Part shown: piece after piece, positions 42,601 to 46,201 of the stretch
Layout of the letters: each line of letters begins with the position of its first letter
Position numbering within the stretch: position 1 is the stretch's first letter
From: VYFG01 sp965213885
Lineage (GTDB): Bacteria; Pseudomonadota; Gammaproteobacteria; Arenicellales; Poriferihabitantaceae
Reading direction: 5' to 3'
DNA length: 64,000 nt
Assembly: GCA_965213885.1 (NCBI GenBank)
Contig: OZ243919.1
Span: 2,046,001 to 2,110,000 of the forward strand
Translations under genes and position numbers: made by a program
The notes under the pieces: generated by a model
Database searches by the model: none
What the model saw: the letters and a program-made list of their open reading frames with translations, nothing else
What the model was told of the DNA's origin: nothing

Positions 42601-45200
42601 ATGGACAGCGTCGGCGCGCCATCGTCATCGTTGACCGTGACCGTCACGCCGCTCGCGGTTGCGTCCTCGTAATCCGTCCCCGTGGCGGTCACGGTATGGG
42701 TGATCGCCACAGCGCGCCGGTCATTCGGATTGTCGATACCGTCAGCTACCGCGGTCACCGTCACCGTTTGCGGCTCATCCCAGTCGGAGGCGGTGAACGT
42801 GAGCGTCGCCGGAGCAACCTCGGCGATTTTCGTCCCGGCACTGACAACCCCGATCGTTACCGTCCCGCCCGAGGGTTCGCTGTCGAGCACCACGGTATAG
42901 GTGTCCTGGTGTTCTTTTGCCTCCGTGGTGGCCGTGTTGTCTTCCTCGTCCAGCGTCAGCGTGGCCTTCGACACGGTGATGCCGCGGGTGTCGTTGTCGG
43001 TGATCGTGCCGACGGCTGTGGCGTCAGCAATGGCGGGATCGGGCTCGCCTCCCGTGTCCTTGGCCATGCTCAGCTTCACCAGGAAAGTTTCGTCCATTTC
43101 GTCAATGACGTCCTGGGTCGTTGTAACCTCGAAGGTCTGCTCCCCATCGTTTTTTGCGAACTCCAGCGTCCCTGAGCGGGTCCTGTAGTCCGAATTGGCC
43201 ACCGCGCTATTTGCCCCATCAGTCCCGTCATTGGCCGTGGCCGCCAGTACCGACAGCCTGTTCTCCATTGCGCCGGTGCGCTTTACCTTGAAGGCGAGCT
43301 TGCCGCCCTCAACCGCAGATAAGTCACCAACAGAAAGCATCGGCTGCGGGTCGTCATCTTCTATGGTTAGTGAGAGATTCGGGCCGGTGGGTTTAATGCC
43401 GTCACTATTCTCCCAATTCACTCCCTTGAGCTTGATTGAAACATTTTCAGTTGTGCCACTGCCACCTTCATAGAGCTTGTCATCTTTGACCGTGAACGTT
43501 ACGGAGCAGGTCAGTTTGTTTCCAGTGGTGGAGCAGTCTTTACTTGGGACATCGACAAGAGACATGTAGTCGTCATTTCGTGTCGCTTGCTTGGCCGATC
43601 CCGAATATTCCAGTTTGAATGTGGGGTCGCCTTCTGCAACAGTCACACCGGAAAAAGGGGCGCCTGCTGGCGTGTCTTTTTTGGGCAGGCGATCCATTTC
43701 GATTTCAAAGGTTGCACGCCGTTTGCCTGATTCCTCCGACAAGGCAGCCGGGTCCGGGGAGAGTTCCTGTAGCTTGGCGCCGGTCCTGTCGTTGTCCAGC
43801 ATGATGATTTCGTACTTGCTGCGGTCTCCCTTGGTGTAGTTAGTTGGGAAATTCGTTCCGTCATCGATTTCCACGACCAGAAGCTCGCGGTATCGCTCGT
43901 CAACGGTGTCATCTGTGATTGTCAGGGTGACGCTGCCGGAGTTTTCGCCCGCCTTGATAGTGATGGGACCGGGCTCGCTATGGTCAGCCGACGTTGCCTC
44001 GCCGCTCGGGAAATAATCAAACTTGAGAGGAATCTGGATATCGCTGGTTGGAGCTGCGCCGGCTATTTCTGCAGTAATGGTTACATCCTTGCCTTCTGTA
44101 AGAGTCTTCCTCGTGCTTGGAAACCCATCAATGCCCCCTCCCCCTTCTCCACGCAAGTGAACGACACCTCCGGTGGATGCCGTATCGTTATCCATGATGG
44201 AGACTGAAAGTGGCTGCGATGAAAGCTTGCTGTCCTGAAAATTGACCGTTTTGAACGTCCCTTTCGCGTTGCCCGGGTCATTGGCTTTACCGGCAGCGCC
44301 GAAATCCAAGGTGAAGTACTCGGTGGGTTCGACTAGCTTATCATCAGCGATGACTATGTCGATGGTGACGTACTTATTACCCTCATCTATTGTCGCTGTA
44401 CCGCTGTCCATCGTGAAGTCTTTATCTGATGCAGCCGATGCGGTTGTGTATGGATCGTCACCGACGGTGTAACCAATAGCCAGGTCGTAGGGAAGCGGCT
44501 CGTTGAGGCTGATCGTCAGTTGATTTTCGTTTCCTGTGCCTCCTTCCTTTGCCACGAACTCCGGATTAGAAGAACCTATGGCAGAGTCCGAAACAGGTGA
44601 GAGGGTGAGATACCTTTCATCGTTTTCTCTGATTCTCACTATGACTTTGTCATCGAACTCAATAGTATTGCCTCCGTCCTCATAAGTGCCTGATACTGTT
44701 ACAGTGAAATACTGATTTGGTTCGTAAGAATCGTCGTCGTTTATCATTACAGAAAACTCATGAGGCCCAGAACTCCCCGCAGGAAATGTATGGGATGGGG
44801 GAATGCTGGTATAGTCTGTTCCCTCCACTGCTTTCTCACGAACATGATTTGCAGGTCCACCGCCACTGATGCTCGAATAATTCACCGTCAGTGCATTTGA
44901 ATTGTCCCCTGTCCTGCTTACGGAAAAGGTCGCTGTTTCCCCTTCGTTTATTGAAGAATACTGGACGCCTTGACTTGGGCTCACCGAGATTTTAACCCCT
45001 TGGGTCTGAGCCACCGCCTGCAGCGGCAGCGCAGCCAGCAATACCGCCAACAACAAACCGCCGGTTGCGCCGCTGGCGCGCGCGGGGAACGCAGGGACAA
45101 GGGCATGACAGGCCCTGAAGGCTGCCGACAGGAAGCCGCGCCATCCGCGGGGCCGAGGCGCTCCGCTTCCGCCGCGCGGCGGTATATAGCGCAAACCCAT
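23136..45200 (-). CDS. Giant Calx-beta repeat autotransporter adhesin (7354 residues)
   Basis: One uninterrupted frame of 22,065 bp predicts a surface protein of more than 700 kDa. An unusually long basic N-terminal region precedes the hydrophobic signal segment GGLLLAVLLAALPLQAVAQ (about residues 47-65). The passenger to about residue 6850 consists of roughly 55 Calx-beta-like beta-sandwich units of 100-125 residues. Each ends in an acidic linker such as ITDDDAAPS, ITDDEGVPT or IKNDDTQPS, with internal NETI/DETF motifs; these are family calcium-site patterns. A non-repeat segment with four Cys lies at about 6357-6491. The last 500 residues are a type V autotransporter barrel ending in an aromatic residue (FEISARW). 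There is no RTX or type I secretion tail, so self-transport through the barrel is expected. The likely role is adhesion or biofilm formation (inference). Confidence 0.9.
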   Translation of the reverse strand: MGLRYIPPRGGSGAPRPRGWRGFLSAAFRACHALVPAFPARASGATGGLLLAVLLAALPLQAVAQTQGVKISVSPSQGVQYSSINEGETATFSVSRTGDNSNALTVNYSSISGGGPANHVREKAVEGTDYTSIPPSHTFPAGSSGPHEFSVMINDDDSYEPNQYFTVTVSGTYEDGGNTIEFDDKVIVRIRENDERYLTLSPVSDSAIGSSNPEFVAKEGGTGNENQLTISLNEPLPYDLAIGYTVGDDPYTTASAASDKDFTMDSGTATIDEGNKYVTIDIVIADDKLVEPTEYFTLDFGAAGKANDPGNAKGTFKTVNFQDSKLSSQPLSVSIMDNDTASTGGVVHLRGEGGGGIDGFPSTRKTLTEGKDVTITAEIAGAAPTSDIQIPLKFDYFPSGEATSADHSEPGPITIKAGENSGSVTLTITDDTVDERYRELLVVEIDDGTNFPTNYTKGDRSKYEIIMLDNDRTGAKLQELSPDPAALSEESGKRRATFEIEMDRLPKKDTPAGAPFSGVTVAEGDPTFKLEYSGSAKQATRNDDYMSLVDVPSKDCSTTGNKLTCSVTFTVKDDKLYEGGSGTTENVSIKLKGVNWENSDGIKPTGPNLSLTIEDDDPQPMLSVGDLSAVEGGKLAFKVKRTGAMENRLSVLAATANDGTDGANSAVANSDYRTRSGTLEFAKNDGEQTFEVTTTQDVIDEMDETFLVKLSMAKDTGGEPDPAIADATAVGTITDNDTRGITVSKATLTLDEEDNTATTEAKEHQDTYTVVLDSEPSGGTVTIGVVSAGTKIAEVAPATLTFTASDWDEPQTVTVTAVADGIDNPNDRRAVAITHTVTATGTDYEDATASGVTVTVNDDDGAPTLSINSPSVTEVDSGATATLTFTVQLTPHSGNTVTVAYADAGTGTATSGGTDYETLTSDTLTFAPNETSKSVAVTVTGDDIDEPDETVVVRLSSPDMATLTGGATTLDGTGTINDNDATPTVSVADATAVAEGNVAAPNPANNMTFTVTLSATSGLDVTVPYTLGGTATAGTDYTEPDPRSVTIAAGQTQAMIKIPVAGDEVDEENETITVTLGTPTNATVSTKEGAGAASGTITDDDTRGVSVTPTALTVAEADNAGTADEREDQKTYKVVLTSQPTGAVTVNLKSGDESVARVDTARLVFNAGNWNTERTVIVTGQADVIDNTGDARTTTIAHTVSAAGTDYDSETAEGVTVTVTDDDAAPSGITLTANPDSVTENGGAKTITVTAAVNGATRYALARTVSVSVGGGTAISGTDYTAVESFDITIGAGEDDASNTFTLTPDNDVLSEGNETIDVTGTLSGITITPDEITLTDNDAAPSGITLSVDTNGAEDGTPSTVGEDAGATTVTVTATVNGDTRYVDAKTVAVSVTDGTAASPADYAAVSGFNITIAAGVASQSETFTVTPVDDDLDESNETIDVTGTLSSVTITGATVTFTDNDDPVSFSIADAEATEGGKVEFTVSREGAGDNVVSVKVTTATDSGEGVKAADADDYTAIATAQTVNFAKGVASQTVEVQTTQDDLFEPDETFLANLSAPALGDGDPGTGVSIATGKGTATGTIKNDDTQPSFAVADASATEGDGITFTVTRSGAMDNAVSVKWNTKAATGAGAASATDYTPVTAPTTLSFARGASSRTFTVATTEDVLAEGNETFLVELTGAVGGTIAAAEATGTITDDDAAPTGITLSVDADTATNNVQSSIAEEGGVKTVRVTATINGATRFATAQTVTVTVGKDGDSATEGTDYSNVAAQSIVIPIGAASAYVDFPLTPTSDVLSEGSETISVDGTLTDVTFTNTAITITDDDAAPSAITLMVDADTGTENVQSSIAEEGGVKTVRVTATIDGTTRFATAQTVTVKVGKDGDSATEGTDYAMVGEQSIEIPIGDASAYVEFMLTPTTDVLFEGSETISVDGTLTGVTFANSSITITDDDAAPSAITLSVDTNAGGDGTPTTLGEGAGTTTVRVTATITSATRFATEQTVKVKVGKDGDSATEGTDYALVADQNIKIPAGETSAYVDFSLAPTQDVLDEANETISVDGELAGVTFAPATITINDDDNAPEFITLAVDTNAGGNGTPTSVGEEAGATTVRVTARITSATRFAANQAVTFEVGKSADSATEGEDYTEVGTLTITIDGGDASGYVDFTLTPTSDLLDEPNETISVEGTQANITFTDAAITINDDDAAPSGITLSVDTNGAEDGTPSTVAEDAGATVVTVTATVNGMTRYVDAKTVAVSVADGTAASPADYAAVSGFNITIAAGAASQSGSFTVTPVDDDLDEADETIDVTGTLTDITITPATVTLTDTDDPVSFSIADAEATEGGKVTFTVSRAGAEDNVASVKIATAADSGDGAADADDYTAIAAAQTLNFAAGTTSQTVEVQTTQDDLFEPDETFKAVLSAPALAENDPGTEVSIESGKGTAIGTIKNDDTQPSFAVADASASEGDAITFTVTRSGAMDNVVSVKWNTRSDSGGGANAAFPSDYTPVTTARTLTFAKGERTQTFTVATTEDVLDEDDETFLVELTGAVGATIATAQATGTITDDDAAPSGITLTVAPATVGEEDGETEITVTATVNGATRYVDAKTVTVSVGGGSATSDTDYDAVANFDITIAAGAASHTGTFDLTPTDDDLHEGNETIDVTGTSDALTITKATITLEDDDVQPSFAVADASASEGDAITFTVTRSGAMDNAVSVKWNTKAATGAGAASTNDYTEMTTATKLDFAKGVSRLTFTVATTEDTLNEADETFLIELTEPVGATITDAAATGTINNDDAAPTTLTLAVDADNDTENVQSSLAENGGAKTVKVTATLGGATQFDVDKTLTLIVGDDDDSATEGTDYTNVANITLTISAGDQDVEHTFTLTPTDDAFREASETISFDATLTGVAVTGASITLTSDDAAPSITLTVDADKDTDNVQTSLAEDGGAKTVRVTATLDGTTRLEESADLTLAVGKSSDSAVEGTDYTNVADRTITIGAGVASVTDDFTLTPTNDDLYEGSETISLDGTLTGVAVTDTSLTLTDDDAQPSFAVADASASEGDAITFTVTRSGAMDNVVSVKWNTKAATGAGAASTSDYTPVTTATKLDFAKGVGTQTFTVATTEDTLHEGNETFLVELTEPVGAIIGDAQATGTITDDDAAPSGITLSVDTNGSTSGTPSTVAEDAGATVVTVTATVNGETRYVDARTVVVSVADGTAASPADYAAVNNFNITIAAGAASHTGSFTVTPVDDNLDEANETIDVTGTLSSVTITPATVTLTDNDDPVRFSIADADATEGGKVTFTVSRAGAEDNVASVKVATAADSGEGVKAAGTDDYTGITTAQTLNFAKGVTSQTVEVQTTQDDLFEPDETFKAVLSAPVLGDGDPGTGVSIESGKGTATGTIRNDDTQPSFAIADASASEGDAITFTVTRSGAMDNAVSVKWNTRAASGAGAAATTDYTPVTTATTLTFAKGVGTQTFTVDTTEDTLHEGNETFRVELTGAVGATIATAQAIGTINDDDAAPTALTLSVDADTGTDGTQTTIAEDGGTKTVRVTATLGGSSTFTEAKTVTLEVGADADSATEDTDYTEVTTRSITINAGSSSGYVDFTLTPRDDTLHEGSETISLHGTLTGLMVTDASITLTDDDGAPTALTLSVDADTGTNNVQTSLAENGGAKTVRVTATLGGSSTFTESKTVTLEVGADTDSATEGTDYTEVTTRSITINAGASSGYVEFTLTPIDDTRHETSETISLDGTLDGVTVTDASLSLTDNDAAPTTLTLAVDADNDTQNVQSSLAENGGAKTVKVTATLGGSTQFDEDKTLTLIVGKNTDSATEGTDYTNVADVTLTIPAGDQDVEHTFTLTPTDDAFREDSETISFDATLAGVAVAGASITLTSDDAAPSITLTVDADKDTDNVQTSLAEDGGMKTVRVTATLDGTTRLEAAADLTLAVGKDGDSAVEGTDYTTVADRTITIGAGVASVTDDFTLTPTNDDIDEPDEGISIEGTLAGITVAGTSLTITDDEVMPTVRLVLTPTAIDESGDDNASTVTATLSGKSSVAVTVTVAAAAGADTVASDFTVSNNKTLTIAAGATTSTGSVTITAVDNDVDAPNKTVTVSAVASGGGVANPGNQTLTITDDEGVPTVTLALDPTAINESGNGNASTVMATLSGKSNEAVTLTVAATAGADTIAGDFTLSGTTLTIAAGATTSTGAVTITAVDNDVDAPNKTVTVSATASGGGVANPGNQTLTITDDEGVPTVTLALDPTAINESGNGNASTVMATLSGKSNEAVTLTVAAAAGADTVAADFALSTTTTLTIAAGATTSTGTVTITAVDNDVDAPNKTVTVSATASGGGVANPDNQTLTINDDEGVPTATLVLTPTAIDESGATNSSTVTAMLSGKSNAAVTLTVAAAAGADTASGDFTLSGTTLTIAAGATTSTGTVTITAVDNDVDAPNKTVTVSATASGGGVADPGNQTLTITDDEGVPTVTLVLDPTTINESGATNSSTVTAMLSGKSSAAVTVTVSVPNDAPVTLSNNAILTIAAGATTSTGTVKITAVDNDVDAANASVVVSGVAAGGGVANPDNQTLTINDDEGTPTVTLALTPTAIDESGDDNASTVTAMLSGKSSATVTVTVSVPNDAPVTLSANTTLTIAAGATTSTGAVTITAVDNDVDAPNKTVTVSATASGGGVANPGNQTLTITDDEGTPTATLVLDPTTIDESGDDNASTVTATLSGKSNEAVTLTVAAAAGANTASGDFTLSGTTLTIAAGATTSTGSVTITAVDNDVDAPNKTVTVSATASGGGVADPGNQTLTITDDEGVPTATLVLDPTTIDESGDDNASTVTATLSGKSNEAVTLTVAAAAGADTASGDFTLSGTTLTIAAGATTSTGSVTITAVDNDVDAPNKTVTVSATASGGGVANPANQTLTINDDDDAPSGITLSVSPATVGEEDGETEITVTATVNGTTRYVDAKTVTVSVGGGTAISGTDYDAVANFDITIAAGDASKTGTFDLTPINDVLDEANETINVTGTSGSLTITSTTVTINDDDDAPGAIMISVDADTGTNGTQTTIAENGSAKTVRVTATITDETRFVEAKTVTLEVGVDADSATEGADYANLGTRSITINAGSSSGYVEFTLTPTNDVLHEGNETISLDGTLMGVTVTDATITLTDDDAAPTGITLTVSPATVGEGAGETEITVTATVNGTTRYVDAKTVTVSVGGGTATSDTDYDAVANFDIVIAAGDASKAGTFDLTPTQDDLHEGSETIGLDGTVTGVTVTDATLTLTDDDGQPSFAVADASADEGDAITFTVTRSGAMDNAVSVKWNTKADTGAGAAATTDYTAMTTATKLDFASGASSQTFTVATTEDTLHEGNETFLVELTEPVGGIISDAEATGTITNDDAAPTALTLSVDADTGTMGTQTSLAEDGGVKTVRVTATLGGNSTFNVAKTVAVEIGADADGATEGTDYANLGTQNITINAGASSGYVEFTLTPTDDDIDEPDEGISIEGTLASVTVTGTSLTITDDEGTPTVTLVLTPTTINESGNGNASTVTATLSGESSAAVTVEVSVPNDAPVTLSATTTLTIAAGSKASTGTVTITAVDNDVDAPNASVVVSGVAAGGGVAVANPGNQTLTITDDEGTPTVTLVLTPTTINETGATNSSTVKATLSGKSNTAVTLTVAAAAGTDTAASDFTVSNNKTLTIAAGATTSTGAVTITAVDNDVDAPNKTVTVSATASGGSVADPTDQTLTITDDEGVPTVTLVLTPTTINESGNGNASTVTATLSGKSNAAVTLTVAAAAGADTVAGDFTLSGTTLTIAAGATTSTGAVTITAVDNDVDAPNKTVTVSATASGGGVANPGNQTLTITDDEGVPTVTLALDPTTVNESGNGNASTVTATLSGESSAAVTVEVSVPNNAPVTLSANKTLTIAAGAKASTGTVTITAVDNDVDAANASVVVSGVAAGGSVANPADQTLTITDDEGTPTATLVLAPTTIDESGATNSSTVTATLSGKSNTAVTLTVAAAAGADTVAGDFTVSGNKTLTIAAGARTSTGTVKITAVNNNVDAPDKSVTVSATASGGGVANPDNQILTITDDDAAPSGITLSVSPATLGEGNGLTTITVTATVNGSTRYVDAKTVTVSVGSGTAIAGTDYGAVSNFDITIAAGDASKAGTFDLTPTDDALHEEDETIEVTGSSGALTITPATVTITDNDASGPEGTVSLSASRYEVLEGDSLSVTVKLSESLAADTVIELEATSPSGHTATPGTDYDGAVQTVTIRAGATSGQARISTTRDNRNDPNETFKLAIRASELPGTVTLGEPDTAVVTIRERVSGITPPATATVKYAGRKSRILMPVPAGLKGHGIDVAFYFDWGPGTAQGGGDCREPGTDVVDWGHWPSFPEGMVRTGPLVRIAEDIDTDTIELEIELCEGSVGKTFTATWDTVQWLGNPDRGFPGFKSYPFNAAAAHCTSTALCWTKVTIIGDTPDPDPEVTISAGSDITEGGDAVFTVQATPAPKSDLEVTLAIADDAVSDFLADGEEGSKTVTIAAGSDTATYTLATTDDDLEEANGGVSATLAAGAGYQVGSPATATVAVADNDDDDDTRATIVRITGGAEITEGSVARFTLTGAPAPSQDIIVNLRVTQSGAFSGDGELGARTVTLGADATVTVDIPTVDDSTLEDDGSLTITVEPGTGYTPHATDASATVAVVDNEEPSLPTIHIDDVEAAEGDDLHFTFTLSHAVDHEVDVWWETRFGTNPHDDENGHGPSYGEAIPHADFRYADSRVTVYPGSTRGEFWVETFDDSHDEGRETLTVVLTEATGAIIADELAIGTIVNSDPMPAAWLGRFGRAVAEQALDGIAGRIAAPRTAGMQGMVAGQALSFGGSTGFGAASPHGSLSGTSLSERARLSLSDIDRLFGDERAADRSRTLSGRDLLLSSRFTLTGERDATGGNLAFWGRAAQSGFDGREGRFSLDGEAMTAMLGADYARDRWLAGMALMRSSGKGGGSYADPGSESGAGSGSVRGAGGKVEATLTAAIPYLTLQASERVKLWGALGHGVGEVMLKPELGEMLKSDISWSMASLGLRGDLLPTKESPGSESGSGAGGPALALVSDALWAGTSSEKTRGLAASESNVTRLRLGLEGSWKVPLEGDASITPKLEMGMRHDGGDAETGFGVELGGGITWMDPRLGLSLDFSGRALVAHDAGELENRGFATSLAFDPDPASERGLSFALRQDWGGQAEGGLDALFQADPLSDRTGSGSTSGSRWSAEGAYGFPAFSGRFISSPHMGLGLATGARDSSLGWRLTPARNAPDFSFGLKATRRESDGAGPEHTLGFEISARW
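25730..26135 (-). other. Cysteine-containing non-repeat domain in the adhesin stalk
   Basis: About 135 residues between Calx-beta units do not follow the repeat pattern. They begin around ATATVKYAGRKSRILMPVPA and are rich in Trp, Phe and Pro (FYFDWGPGTAQGGGDC, DTVQWLGNPDRGFPGF). They contain four cysteines (GGGDC, ELC, AHC, ALC) that could make two disulfides. The rest of the passenger has almost no Cys; one further pair is in the N-terminal fourth unit. It is a candidate ligand-binding head or a separate fold. Confidence 0.6.
26877..28615. repeat. Tandem array A: five 318-345 bp Calx-beta units
   Basis: Five consecutive near-identical units, 115 residues (345 bp) or 106 residues (318 bp) long, lie inside the adhesin gene. 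Each starts like TPTVTLVLTPTTINESGNGN and ends ANPGNQTLTITDDEG. Two variants alternate: one with LTVAAAAGADT and one with VSVPNDAPVTL at the same place, the latter being the short form. Identity is evident at DNA level across whole units. Confidence 0.85.
30388..33123. repeat. Tandem array B: eight 318-345 bp Calx-beta units
   Basis: Eight consecutive copies of the same unit as array A. Exact 345-bp spacing is seen, for example between equivalent sites at about 30447, 30792 and 31137 and between 32146 and 32491. Two of the eight units are the 318-bp short variant. Adjacent copies are almost identical at DNA level, indicating recent duplication or gene conversion. Confidence 0.85.
33145..36815. 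repeat. Two-domain duplication of about 0.74 kb within the adhesin
   Basis: Segments at about 33145-33875 and about 36070-36815 encode the same ordered pair of units, one beginning TTLTLAVDADND and one beginning SITLTVDADKDTDNVQTSLA. They share long runs of DNA identity and are separated by about 2.2 kb of other units. Confidence 0.7.
34630..41180. repeat. Three-domain cassette of about 1.1 kb present three times
   Basis: An ordered triplet of units occurs at about 34630-35720, 37490-38590 and 40085-41180. The order is SGITLSVDTNG, then DPVSFSIADAEATEGGK, then QPSFAVADASASEGD. The shared linker IKNDDTQPS or IRNDDTQPS occurs only in these cassettes. The copies are separated by other unit types, so they are interspersed higher-order repeats rather than a tandem array. 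Confidence 0.75.
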
Positions 45201-45442
45201 TACCGCTAGGCAGTAAGGATGAAGCGTCGGGGGTGCGGGCCAGCGCCTGCCCGAAAGGCATTTGGAGAATGTCGTCGAGGCGGCTGATCGGACTGCCGGC
45301 CTGCAATGGCAGGAGGGTTCGAGGCTGGCGGGGGAACCGGGTTGGCGGCCGGATGCGGCCCGTCCGCAACGGTTCGCGCAAACTCAGGCGGGCATATCCA
45401 ACGGCGTAACCAGCCCCGCCGCGCGCCGGACGGACTCATCGC

Positions 45443-45607
45443 CGACGGCTCGACGGCTCGACGGCTCGACGGCTCGACGGCTCGACGGCTCGACGGCTCG
45501 ACGGCTCGACGGCTCGACGGCTCGACGGCTCGACGGCTCGACGGCTCGACGGCTCGACGGCTCGACGGCTCGACGGCTCGACGGCTCGACGGCTCGACGG
45601 CTCGACG
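45443..45607. repeat. 8-bp tandem repeat, about 20.5 copies, upstream of the adhesin gene
   Basis: CGACGGCT is repeated without visible interruption over about 164 bp, starting 243 bp upstream of the adhesin start codon. Unit length is not a multiple of three and the array is perfect, so it is prone to slipped-strand copy-number change. No convincing gene spans it; the plus-strand frames through it translate to a repeated TARRLDGS pattern, an expected artefact. Confidence 0.97.
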
Positions 45608-45689
45608 ATCATGGTCTGACCATCATCCTTAATCTGTCAACCCCACAGTCGGTACGGAGCCGAAAAAGGACGCACTGGGGATTGTCCAT

Positions 45690-45857
45690 ATGACAACCGT
45701 CGATGTCTTGCCACTCTTCATGTTCTTCCTGTTCCCGTCGTTCATATTATTGTTCCCCCTCAGGTGGATTTCTTCAGGAATCATGGCCCAGAGTGTTGGT
45801 GCGATTCTCATACAGGTGCATATTTTTCACAAGGCCCTTGTTTCGGCTCACCTGTAG
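45690..45857 (+). CDS. Possible 55-residue hydrophobic protein or transporter fragment
   Basis: ATG 45690 opens a frame MTTVDVLPLFMFFLFPSFIL whose first 25 residues form a clear hydrophobic segment; a second hydrophobic stretch follows (SVGAILIQVHIF). There is no strong ribosome binding site. The N-terminus is vaguely like the first helix of TRAP-transporter DctM subunits, so a decayed 5' fragment is one reading. A minus-strand frame of 38 codons (about 45629-45745) with GAGGGGG upstream overlaps it, and only one, if either, is likely to be real. Confidence 0.2.
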   Translation: MTTVDVLPLFMFFLFPSFILLFPLRWISSGIMAQSVGAILIQVHIFHKALVSAHL

Positions 45858-46201
45858 TAGAGACCATGCGATATGTACCGCCATTCCGATGCAGAGAGAA
45901 TCTATCTTATTGTTTTTATTGTCTTCGTAGCACTCAATGCCCGGCCATCCCCGATGGTGAAGTCGCCATACCTGCGACGTAAGCGTTCGCTCTGCAGCAG
46001 TTCTCATATATGACCCGCTCATTGAGGAGATTCTCGAGGAGCGATGCGTGTCGAGTCGCGAACAGATCAGGCCGAGAGGGGTGTGAAGCGCAAGATGAGC
46101 AACTTTCCGTTCCGGAAACGTGGGCCGAAACCGCGGACGGTACACGCTTGGGAGCCTGAAATCATCCCAATTTCTTAATACAACAGTATTGAGTATTGGG
46201 G

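Larger units (their letters stand above)
45201..46201. other. 1-kb gene-poor region between the adhesin and the porin
   Basis: This region contains the adhesin 5' region, the 8-bp tandem repeat and about 590 bp of lower-GC sequence (45608-46201). One short hydrophobic frame (listed separately) is the only coding candidate. I see no RNA gene or T-tailed hairpin, and no clear -35/-10 pair for the adhesin. Confidence 0.5.

Noticed and set aside
45443..45607. CRISPR array
   Set aside because: The repeat is a contiguous 8-bp tandem without spacers.
45262..45693. Plus-strand frames through the octamer array encoding repeated TARRLDGS
   Set aside because: The periodic peptide is a direct product of the 8-bp DNA repeat; flanking parts show no coding character.
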